Origin: Zygnema cylindricum
Taxonomy: Eukaryota; Streptophyta; Zygnematophyceae; Zygnematales; Zygnemataceae
DNA: 64,000 bases
Assembly: GCA_037447655.1 (NCBI GenBank)
Contig: JBBHKE010003258.1
Coordinates: 45,266-109,265 of the forward strand
Direction: 5' to 3'
Made by a program: the position numbers and the translations under genes. Of the stretch, positions 47,301 to 56,270 are shown in pieces. Numbering within the stretch: position 1 is the stretch's first letter; every line of letters begins with the position of its first letter. Below the pieces are notes generated by a model. The model was not told the origin of the DNA and ran no database searches. It saw only the letters and a program-made list of their open reading frames with translations.

Positions 47301-48575
47301 CCGGCAAAGTTTACGCCGGAGATCATTATACAGCAACAAAGTCAGCAGTTGGTCGCGATGACTGCAGAGTTAGCTACCCTCCGCTTGGGATCTTCTTCAC
47401 GGCCTGCACCTCTTACAGCAACCCAACAACTCCAAAGGCAAAGACACGAGTTGCTACACAAGCTCGCGGAGCTTGAGCTTCAAAGCACAGAGGGTGTTAA
47501 TGATGAGGACTTATTGGGCTGGGATTTGGAACCTCCAAATGCCCACCATGCCCGAAGCTTCCCGTCCGGAGCTTGGAATGTTGGGGTAGGAGACAGTCGT
47601 CGCCAACTCCGCAACTCCACCTCAATGCAAAGACAGGACCGGTAGAAAATGGGTCAAAGGGATCACAACCGGAAAGCCACAAGGCCTTTGTCATTTACTC
47701 CCCGAGCCGTAATGTTGAACAGCGACATCGGCTTAGGAATCAAGCCCACTCACCAGCCATTTCTTCCTCCCAAACCTAAATTGCCTCCCGGTTTCAAAAA
47801 TTACAAGAAGGAGAAACAGCAGCGAGAGAAGGAGGTACTGGAACAAGAGAAAAAAGACAATCACGACTGGTTTGAGAAATATATGGCCGAACGCCCGGAG
47901 AATGATGCTCCCCAAACACCTCTTGTTCCAGATTCCGGCTGAGAGAGTGAGCAAGAAGGACAAGATCAGGATCAGCAAGAACCGAACTCATCTCCATCTT
48001 CACCAAAAACAACGCTTCCCTCCTCCAAGCCGGTTGTCATGCTAGTCTGGCACTTCATGACCTATGCTTTCACACACGTGAAGACTCTAGCCTCGTCCCA
48101 CAACCTCCTCGAAAAAATCCTCATTTAGGCATTGGGAGAGGAGGTCCACTCTGGAAAGGGGGGGGTAGACAAGACCACTCCACCAACCGCATTATTTTTG
48201 TCCACCGATCCTAAAACCCCTATAGTGGATAGGGACTACAAAGCCTTATCCGTGGCTCTCAAACTGAACAAAACCACTTACTTCAAGCTCAACGGATACG
48301 AGGGATACCAGGATGCTGTGGTCGACACCGGAGCTCTCCCCAACATCATTACCACCTCCGCTTTGCAGAAGATGCCCAAGGAACTCCGGCCCGAAATCTG
48401 CCCAAGCAACATCTGCTTAAGCACCGTAAGCAGCAGCAGTCAACCTGTCCATGGGATAATCAAGGCCAAAGATATCGAGTTTTCGGATGACGGAGGCCAA
48501 CGGGTGAAAATTGAGCTTCCGTTCTTGCTGGTGGAAAGGACTCAATTCGAAATTTTGTTGGGAATGGCCATCTGA
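44379..48575 (+). pseudogene. gag-protease region of E3 (Ty3/gypsy-like or unclassified), many stops
   Basis: A single frame runs 44372-46225 with TAG stops at 44861 and 45476, giving a Pro/Ser-rich gag N-terminus and a helical core (MGDIRIFTGDSSRIAFSDFE, LDDFETTLFPMMVNYLFGG). After frameshifts a CCHC zinc knuckle is seen (CLNCQTPGHGWKHC, about 46794-46835). About 270 bp downstream is a second, degenerate one (GHKERQC), in which one cysteine is glycine and a stop precedes it. The 48132-48575 frame contains a retropepsin-like site VVDTGALPNIITTSALQKM with FEILLGMAI at the end. DTGA is the aspartic-protease triad of LTR elements, whereas Copia elements here use DSGAS. No reverse transcriptase follows. 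Inactive. Confidence 0.75.
48132..48575 (+). pseudogene. aspartic protease domain of E3
   Basis: The longest clean frame of the protease: 147 codons with DTGA near residue 61 and a hydrophobic FEILLGMAI flap-end motif near the C-terminus. It ends at TGA (48573-48575). The lineage cannot be fixed without the reverse transcriptase. Confidence 0.6.
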
Positions 48576-48815
48576 ACCCGGCTCAATATGAGTTTGAGCA
48601 TGTGGAAAGAACAGTGTACCGTCCAGGACCCCAAAAATCCGGAAAAACCAAAGTGGTGGTCCCTTTGGATTTATGGAACCGGGGAAAGACAAATGTCTTA
48701 GTGTTTGGATGCTACCTAGTGTACACAACATCATCTTCGACGGAATTGTTTGGCAGTTCCACCGATATCGCCAAAGAAATCTAGCAAATCCCAATTTCCA
48801 AGCGGTGGGAAGAGG

Positions 48816-49155
48816 TGCAATTCTATGTCCTTCATTGGACTACAGAATACAGGAATCCTCTAGATAGTATTTAACTAACCCACTTTAAGCCACGACCACT
48901 GCTGCCCAAGAAGACAAACTGACAATTTGACTGCACCCCTGTGCAGCCTGGACTCCCCTGAGTCCGTAGCAAAAAGAATCACTGAAAACGGCCAACCAGA
49001 CGATAAGTTATGAGGCACCTAAAATGCCAATTTGTACAAACTCTCAAAGGGAGAGGTGACTACCTACCAAAATTTTCTAAGTCCTGATTCCTTCTAATAA
49101 CTTCTATCTACTGAAGTACGGAAAATCAAATTACTGACCCGTACCAAAAAGTACT
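48816..49155 (-). repeat. 3' LTR of E5, first part (interrupted by E4)
   Basis: It starts TGCAATTCTATGTCC (the complement of the LTR end) and stops at the GTACT target site of E4. It continues at 55594. Confidence 0.8.
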
Positions 49156-50202
49156 TGCAATTCTGTGTCCTCCATTGGACCACAGAATACAGGAAGCCTC
49201 TAGATAGTATTTAACTAACCCACTTTAAGCCACAACCACTGCTGCCCAAGAAGGCAAATTGACAATTTGACTGCACCCATGTGTAGCCTGGACTCCCCTG
49301 AGTCCGTAGAAAAAAGAATCACTGAAAAAGGCCAACCAGGCGATAAGTTATAGGGTGGCAAAGATGCCAATTTATACAAACTCTCTGAGAGAGAGGACTA
49401 TCTACCTAAATTTTCCTAAGTCCTAGTTTTTCCTAATTCCCTCTCACAGCTCCTATCTACTGCCTGTACGAACCAATCACAAAACTGTATAGTACTAGAA
49501 AGTACTACTGCCGATGTACTTTCTGTACGGCCTCTGTACGACAAGGCCATAAGTGGACGCGTGTATACTTTCACTCATCCGTACGTTCCTCGGAATTCCC
49601 GCGACCGAATGATGTCTCCCCACGTGGCGCCAGGTGATGCCACGTCACTAAATGCCAAAGTGACCACTCCGGGATTTCGGCGATGATGTGCGCCGTTGGA
49701 TTATATGCGAAACGTAATCTTGGCCGGAATAAATACTTGCGCGATATTTGTTCCGATGTAGAAATAAAATGCGTGGTATCCGTTTTGAATTAGCGTCGTA
49801 CGACGTACTTTATAAAACTGTATATATGTACGCCGTAAACAGTTTTAGTTAAATGAACTTTATCCTTTCGAACTAAATATATATCTATCACATACCATAG
49901 CACTTAGCATTGGTCCTAGTCTATTGGGATAAAGCTGACCGCTACCGGTCGATTTGACGAACCGCAGGTACCGGGATCAAATCTCTGGTCCGTCAAGTAT
50001 ATTTTTAGTAACCTACTAAAAATAGCTGTCTGTTGAACTAAGGCAGCCATGGATCAACCTCTCTCTCTTTCCTTCAGTGACTACAACAAGTATGGGGGCT
50101 AGAGAGCGGAGGTGGAGGCAGGCTGTCCGTCCTTTTCTTTTTTCTTTTTATAAAAACATATTTATACCTAGAAAATACTCTAGAAATCTATAAATTTCAA
50201 CA
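49156..50202 (-). repeat. 3' LTR of E4
   Basis: Same length as the 5' LTR. It contains the tRNA-like module (plus strand) at 49928-50000. Confidence 0.95.
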
Positions 50203-50222
50203 CTCCCCTTATTTTCTAGTCT
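50203..50222 (-). promoter_or_regulatory. polypurine tract of E4
   Basis: The minus strand reads GACTAGAAAATAAGGGGAG immediately before the LTR start TGTTGAAATT. Confidence 0.85.
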
Positions 50223-52000
50223 AATTTTAATTTTTCTTTCAACCCGCATTTTTCCCGACAATATTTTAGTTTAGGAGAGGGCACAGGTTTGGTCATCATG
50301 TCAGCCACCATTTCTTCATCAGGTCTATACACAAGATTTAGAATTTTATTTTCAACTTTTTCTCTTACGAAGCTTAATCTTATGTCCATATGTTTTGCTT
50401 TGAAATGGTGTTTTGGATTGGCTGCAATTGAAATTGCAGCTTGGTTATCGCAAAAGATTTCATGCACTCCCTCCTTCATAAATCCCAGTTCTTGTAACAA
50501 TGATTTCACCCACATTAGTTCTTTCACAGCAGAACAAGACGCCATATACTCAGCCTCCATAGTAGACTGAGCAACCACCTTTTGTTGCTTACTGCTCCAA
50601 CAGCAAGCACCTTCCCCCACATACAAAACATATCCAGAAGTGCATCTTCTCATAGGTGCATCCCCATAACTGGCGTCACTCCAAGTGGTGATATCAGTAT
50701 GCTCCCCTCCCAAATGCAACCATAACTCTCTAGTTCCCACCAGATATCTCATGACTCTCTTGGCTGCCTCCCAATCTCTCTTCCTAGGATCATTAAGACT
50801 CCTACTGAGTACTCCAACTGCTGCCGCTATGTCCGGCCTGGTACAGTTCATAAAATAGATTAAGCTTCCTACGACCTGTCTATAAGGAATAGACTTCATG
50901 AACTCTCTCTCCTCTAGACTCATCTGATCGTCTAAGATCATCACTCCTCCTTCTACACTCCCATCACTTACTTTTTTCAAGTCCATGGGAGTGGTACAAC
51001 TGTTAGCATTTTCCATATGGAATTTCTCAAGCATATTACCTATTGTTGTTTTCTGAGTAAGTCTGATAATCTTCTTCCCTCTATCTCTCTCCATTTGGAT
51101 CCCCAAAATATATTTTGCCTCCCCTAAATCCTTCATATCAAATCTGCCCCTAAGATCTCTCTTTAGCCTATTTATATTATCTAAAGACTTACTTAACACA
51201 AGCAGATCATCCACATAAATTGCAATAAAAATGACACCATTCTCATCTTCAAACATATAGATAGAATGGTCAGAGCTGATCCGGATGTATCCCAGATCGG
51301 TGAGAAACTCATCTAGTTTCTTATTCCACTGTCGGGGAGCCTGTTTCAGTCCATATAAGGACTTTATGAGCCTGCACACTTTGCTCTCTTCTCCTTTTTC
51401 CACAAACCCCTCGGGTTGCCTCATAAAAATTTCTTTCTCTAACTCACCATTAAGAAAAGCAGTCTTAATATCCATCTGGTGAATTTCCATGTCTTCCGCT
51501 GCGGCCAGACTGAGGAGAATCCTTACCGATGGGAACCGAACAACTGGAGCGAAGGTCTCCTCATAGTCAATCCCCTCTTTTTGGGTGAACCCCTTTGCTA
51601 CCAATCGAGCCTTATACCTCTCAATTGTATTATCTGGGTTCAGTTTTAGTTTAAATACCCATTTACATCCAATAGGTTTTCTGTCTGGAGGGCAATCTGC
51701 TAGTTCCCAAGTATTTGCTTCCATGATAGAAGCCATCTCATCATTTATGGATCTAATCCATCTTTCTTTCTCTGGACTATTCACTGCCTCTAAGTAAGAC
51801 TGAGGCTCATCTGGGTGAGATAGCTTAGTTACCTTATGGGCAGCTTGTTTTTCCTGTATCCTTTTGCTGCTCCTCCTTCCTCCCTCAAACTCCGAAGCTG
51901 GAATGGATGGAAGTCTTGGATTTCTTCTCACTGTCTCATCGGCTCCCCTGTCCATAAAAACCGTATCTTGTCCCGCTTCTTCCATCTCCTCGAAGTCCAT
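50216..52000 (-). pseudogene. reverse transcriptase-RNase H part of E4 pol (594 codons open)
   Basis: The longest intact frame of the window. It opens with the integrase-RT linker, then reverse transcriptase with WELADCPPDRKPIGCKWVFK, YKARLVAKGFTQ, LYGLKQAPRQW and catalytic IYVDDLLVLS. RNase H follows with TTWSDASYGDAPMRRCTSGY, STMEAEYMASCSAVKELMW and FCDNQAAISIAANPKHHFKA. The C-terminus runs to a stop within the polypurine region. It is in the same frame as the upstream integrase segment but separated from it by a TGA (52028-52030) where E5 has arginine. The domain looks catalytically complete. Confidence 0.93.
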
Positions 52001-52027
52001 AGGAGTATGTGAGGTTTCCGGTGAGTC

Positions 52028-52684
52028 TCATGTATCTTCAATCTCCCCTGAATCTGTAATCACAGTTTCACTCATGTCTTTTTCGGGAACGACTGAGTTC
52101 TCCTCACTTTCGGACTCAAATCTGATCCTTATCTTCTTTGTATATTTGAAGGGGTCAAATGACTTCCCTTCATCCATGACAACTAAGTGTTTGACCAGAA
52201 TGATATCTTTCTTTGCTAAGTCATAGACTCTATATCCCTTAACATCCTCATCATATCCCACAAAGTATCCAGGTTTTCCCTTAGCATCAAGTTTCCAGTT
52301 TTTCCTATCCGTGTCAAGACTGTAAACTTGGCTACCAAATACTTTAAGGTGTGAGATATCTGGTTTCCTTCCAACCCATCTCTCATAAGGTGTCACTCCC
52401 TTTACAGCTGAGGTAAGGACTCTATTTTTAATATAGTTGGCACAGTTCATTGCCTCTGCCCAAAATCTCTTTCCTATTTTCTTGTCTGCCAACATACTGC
52501 GTACACTATCTCCTAGTGTTCTATTCAACATCTCAGCTACCCCATTTTGTTCTGGGTTATATGGTACAGTTTTCTGGTGCTGCACTCCCTCATCTCTCAA
52601 ATATTCCTCAAACTCGTTAGAGGTATATTCCCCCCCCATTATCACTCCTTGTCCTTTTAATGGGGGTTTCATGCAACTTCTCAC
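52028..52684 (-). pseudogene. integrase C-terminal half of E4 pol
   Basis: It contains GGEYTSNEFEEYLRDEGV, YNPEQNGVAEMLNRTLGD (catalytic Glu) and FWAEAMNCANYIKNRVLTSA, then the acidic linker. A run of eight G (plus 52632-52639 region) shifts the frame relative to E5, separating it from the integrase N-terminal half. A TGA ends it. Confidence 0.9.
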
Positions 52685-52697
52685 TCCAAGCTTTATA

Positions 52698-53612
52698 TTA
52701 TTTGAAGTAAGTTGATGCTTCAGACTTTGTTTTCAGAAAGTAGACTTTAGAGTATCTAGACCAGTCATCAGTTATTGTCATCATAAACCTCTTTCCTCCA
52801 ACCGAAGGTACTTTTGCAGGCCCCCAAATATCTGTGTGGACTAAATCTAATACTTTCTCACCTCTATATGTGGCGGCTTTGGGAAAGGGAAGTCTGTGAG
52901 CCTTACCTTGAGCACAACCACTACAATCATCCATCATTTCATTATCCCCAAACTCAATGCCATCTACTACCCCAAGTTTTTTCATTTCCCTTAACCTATC
53001 AAAATGTACATGCCCCAACCGCTTATGCCAAATCATCACCTTAGGAACACCAACATAGTAAGCATTCTTCTTTTCATTACTCAAGTTAAGCCTAAACATT
53101 CCCTGGCTAACCTTATCTGCTGTGAAGTAAACTTCATCCCCATACTTAGCTGTAAAGACTCCCTTTCTGGTGAAGGTATCAAACTCTTTGTCATCTAACA
53201 CAGACGCAGAGACAAGGTTTTTACTCAGCTGTGGAATGTAAAGTACATCTGAGAATGTAAGTAAAGAAGTCTTACCCTCCACTAAGACTTTCCGATCTAC
53301 TGATCCCACTAGATCTGTAGTAACCACTCTCCCATCCCCATACTCTATCTCTACACTAGGAATCTTTCTTAACTTAGTGAAGAGTTCTTTATCACGACAC
53401 ATATGCATGGATGCACCTGAGTCGATGATCCATCCTTCCTGTGGAGCTTCTCGCTCCAAGGGCACACTTCTGCCTCCGAGGAATCTCCTTCTCCTCCAAA
53501 CTCTCGTCAAGAAGAAGCTCCCCATCCTCCTCAGAGGACTCATCCTCGGTTTCTCTTGACACCTTTGTAACCACAAGTGCCTTTTTCTTCCCTCCGGAAG
53601 AACCCCCTCCAC
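52698..53612 (-). pseudogene. protease and integrase N-terminal half of E4 pol
   Basis: Protease site GWIIDSGASMHMC with downstream LTFSDVLYIPQLSKNLVS. The GAG-pre-integrase HHCC zinc region follows: IWHKRLGHVHFD, CSGCAQGKAHRLPF. The first integrase aspartate is in VLDLVHTDIWGPAKV. It stops at TAA (52698-52700) where E5 has GAA (TYFKEY). It joins gag only through a frame change near 53450-53460, where E5 reads through continuously. Confidence 0.92.
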
Positions 53613-54537
53613 GGTTCTCTTGGAGCCTCAGCTCTGATAGCTTGACACAATCTGCAATAAAGTGCCTCGGCTTTTTGCAATAATGACAAAGACCCTTTGG
53701 GGGCCTTTGTCCCCCTGAATGATCTCTTTCCCCTCTATAAGGTTTCTTCGGGTCCTTTCCCCATCGGTCCCCTCCTACTGCTAGAGCTTGAATGCTCTTT
53801 CCTCCTCTCCTAATCTCCATTGTGTTTTCCTGCACAAGTATCATCCTGACTACTGTGTTCCATTTCCATGAACTATCAGGCATTCCCTGTACTCGGTACA
53901 CTAAGTTTTCGAACTCATTTGGTAATTTCATGATAAGGGTGTTAACTTTCATTTTCATTGTACCTATCCACCCGGCACTTTCCATTTCTGTATACAAACA
54001 AGAAAGATCATTACAGTAATCTAACATCTTTCCTCCTTTGTAAGTGTAACTCAATAGCTTTTGCTCAGCCAACTGGAGCTCGTGAATAGTTCCAGCTCTA
54101 TAAATTTCCACCAAACTCACCCACAACTCCTCGGCCTAGTAAATGTGAAAATGAGGAGTGGCCAAACCTTGAGTGAGGTGCCTCAGAATGAAGTTCTTGG
54201 CAGCCATGTTTACATCCTCCCACATTTGAGTATCTTTCTCCAAGGTCTTCACGATTGCCGTTCTCGATACTGTGGCAATAGGAGTAAGGGGTGTCTCCTT
54301 CCCTTTCCCCTTTTCGGACACACTGCTGTCCCCATCATCTGCCTCCTCCGCCGAGGCAGCCGTTGTTGCAGGAAACCTTACTCCCCCAAATCCTGGTGGA
54401 GTTCCTGAAGGTGGACGTTTCACTTGTCCACTGACGATACCCCAGTATCGTTTTTCACACAAAGCTCCCATCATCATGGCTTCCCAATAGATGAACCCAG
54501 ATCCATTGAAGGTGGGCACCCTAGAGGGTGGGCCCAT
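53392..54537 (-). pseudogene. gag of E4
   Basis: The only usable ATG lies inside the primer-binding site (54537-54535), giving MGPPSRVPTFNGSGF. The gag core includes WEAMMMGALCEKRYWGIVSG and, after an in-frame TAG (54136-54138), ELWVSLVEIYRAGTI and NTLIMKLPNEFENLVYRVQ. It ends with a CCHC zinc knuckle CHYCKKPRHFIADC and an acidic tail. Upstream of the ATG only a TTG-initiated extension into the LTR is open. The protein is RNA-binding in the virus-like particle. It is complete apart from the stop. Confidence 0.9.
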
Positions 54538-54541
54538 AACC
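54527..54541 (-). promoter_or_regulatory. primer-binding site of E4 (initiator tRNA-Met anticodon arm)
   Basis: The plus strand reads GGTGGGCCCATAACC, identical to the anticodon arm of plant initiator tRNA-Met as I recall it, and directly abuts the LTR. It contains the gag start codon. Confidence 0.78.
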
Positions 54542-55588
54542 TGCAATTCTGTGTCCTACATTGGACCACAGAATTTTGGAAGCATCTAGATAGTATTTAA
54601 CTAACCCACTTTAAGCCACAACCACTGCTGCCCAAGAAGGCAAACTGACAAGTTGACTGCACCCCTGTGTAGCCTGGACTCCCCTGAGTCCGTAGAAAAA
54701 AGAATCACTGAAAAAGGCCAACCAGGCGATAAGTTATAGGGTGGCAAAGATGCCAATTTATACAAACTCTCTGAGAGAGAGGACTATCTACCTAAATTTT
54801 CCTAAGTCCTAGTTTTTCCTAATTCCCTCTCACAGCTCCTATCTACTGCCTGTACGAACCAATCACAAAACTGTATAGTACTAGAAAGTACTACTGCCGA
54901 TGTACTTTCTGTACGGCCTCTGTACGACAAGGCCATAAGTGGACGCGTGTATACTTTCACTCATCCTTACGTTCCTCGGAATTCCCGCGACCGAATGATG
55001 TCTCCCCACGTGGCGCCAGGTGATGCCACGTCACTAAATGCCAAAGTGACCACTCCGGGATTTCGGCGATGATGTGCGTCGTTGGATTATATGCGAAACG
55101 TAATCTTGGCCGGAATAAATACTTGCGCGATATTTGTTCCGATGTAGAAATAAAATGCGTGGTATCCGTTTTGAATTAGCGTCGTACGACGTACTTTATA
55201 AAACTGTATATATGTACGCCGTAAAAAGTTTTAGTTAAATGAACTTTATCCTTTCGAACTAAATATATATCTATCACATACCATAGCACTTAGCATTGGT
55301 CCTAGTCTATTGGGATAAAGCTGACCGCTACCGGTCGATTTGACGAACCGCAGGTACCGGGATCAAATCTCTGGTCCGTCAAGTATATTTTTAGTAACCT
55401 ACTAAAAATAGCTGTCTGTTGAACTAAGGCAGCCATGGATCAACCTCTCTCTCTTTCCTTCAGTGACTACAACAAGTATGGGGGCTAGAGAGCGGAGGTG
55501 GAGGCAGGCTGTCCGTCCTTTTCTTTTTTCTTTTTATAAAAACATTTTTAAACCTAGAAAATACTCTAGAAATCTATAAATTTCAACA
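54542..55588 (-). repeat. 5' LTR of E4
   Basis: Near-identical to 49156-50202. Most differences cluster in the first about 110 bp. The tRNA-like module is at about 55313-55385. Confidence 0.95.
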
Positions 55589-55593
55589 GTACT

Positions 55594-56270
55594 ACTGCCG
55601 GTGTACCTTTTGTACGGCTTATATACGACAAGGTTATTAAGTGGACGCTTGTCTGCTTTTTATTTTTCCGTACATTCCTCGGAATTCCTATGACCGAATG
55701 TCATCTCTCCACGTGGCTCCATGTCATGCCACGTCACAAAACGCCAAGGTGACCACTCCGGGATTTCGGCGATGACGTGCGTCGTCGGATTCGTAATGAG
55801 ACGTAATCTTAACCGTTATAATTTCTTGCGAGATATTTGTTTCGCTGTCAAACAAATGCGAGGTATTCATTTTGAAATGATGTCGTACTAAAACTGTATC
55901 TATGCACACCGTATCTAGTTTTAGTTCAATGAATTTCTTACTTCCTAAATGTATATATATCTATCATACTCCATAGCACTTAGCATTGGTTCTTGTGTAC
56001 TAGGATAAAGCTGACCGCTATCGACCAACTTGACGAACCGCAGGCTCCGGGTTCAAATCCCGGGTCCGTCAAGACTATTTTTAGTAACCTTCTAAAAATA
56101 ACTGCCTGTTGAACTAAGTCAGCCATGGATCAACCACCTTCTCTATCCTTAAGTGACTACAACAAGTATGGGGGCTAGAGAAAGGAGGTGGAGGCAGGCT
56201 GTCTGTCCTTTTTCTTTTTCCTAACATATTTAAACCTAGAAAATACTATAGAAATCTATGAATTTCAACA
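55594..56270 (-). repeat. 3' LTR of E5, second part
   Basis: Continuation of 48816-49155 after E4, ending TTTCAACA before the polypurine tract CTCCCCTTATTTTC. It carries the best tRNA T-arm of the window (56047-56063). Confidence 0.85.
55990..56072 (+). other. tRNA-like module, antisense to E5
   Basis: CCGGG-TTCAAAT-CCCGG (56047-56063) is a perfect T-arm with a canonical B-box (GGTTCAAATCC type). Upstream sequence (about 56000-56045) could supply D- and anticodon-like arms, but no matching 5' acceptor strand is seen, so it is not a functional tRNA gene. Confidence 0.5.

Larger units (their letters stand above)
43313..48815 (+). mobile_element. LTR element E3 with gag-protease interior of a different lineage
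   Basis: A 1066-bp LTR of the E2/E6 family (TGTAGAAATTAATGG to GAGTTTCA) is followed by a gag-protease region unrelated to the Copia gag of E2, E4, E5 and E6. The element is cut at 48815 by E5. No reverse transcriptase or integrase is seen before the cut. A 3' LTR cannot be assigned with confidence. Confidence 0.65.
49156..55588 (-). mobile_element. Copia LTR retrotransposon E4, full-length, recent, inactivated
   Basis: The two 1047-bp LTRs (49156-50202 and 54542-55588) differ at only about a dozen positions by eye. An exact 5-bp target duplication GTACT flanks the element (49151-49155, 55589-55593). Primer-binding site, gag, protease, integrase, reverse transcriptase, RNase H and polypurine tract are all present in order on the minus strand. 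The coding region is broken by three stops and two frameshifts. It is inserted in the LTR of its relative E5. Confidence 0.95.

Noticed and set aside
55990-56072. Functional tRNA gene
   Set aside because: The T-arm is perfect, but no matching 5' acceptor strand or clear anticodon arm is found, and the module lies in repeated LTRs.
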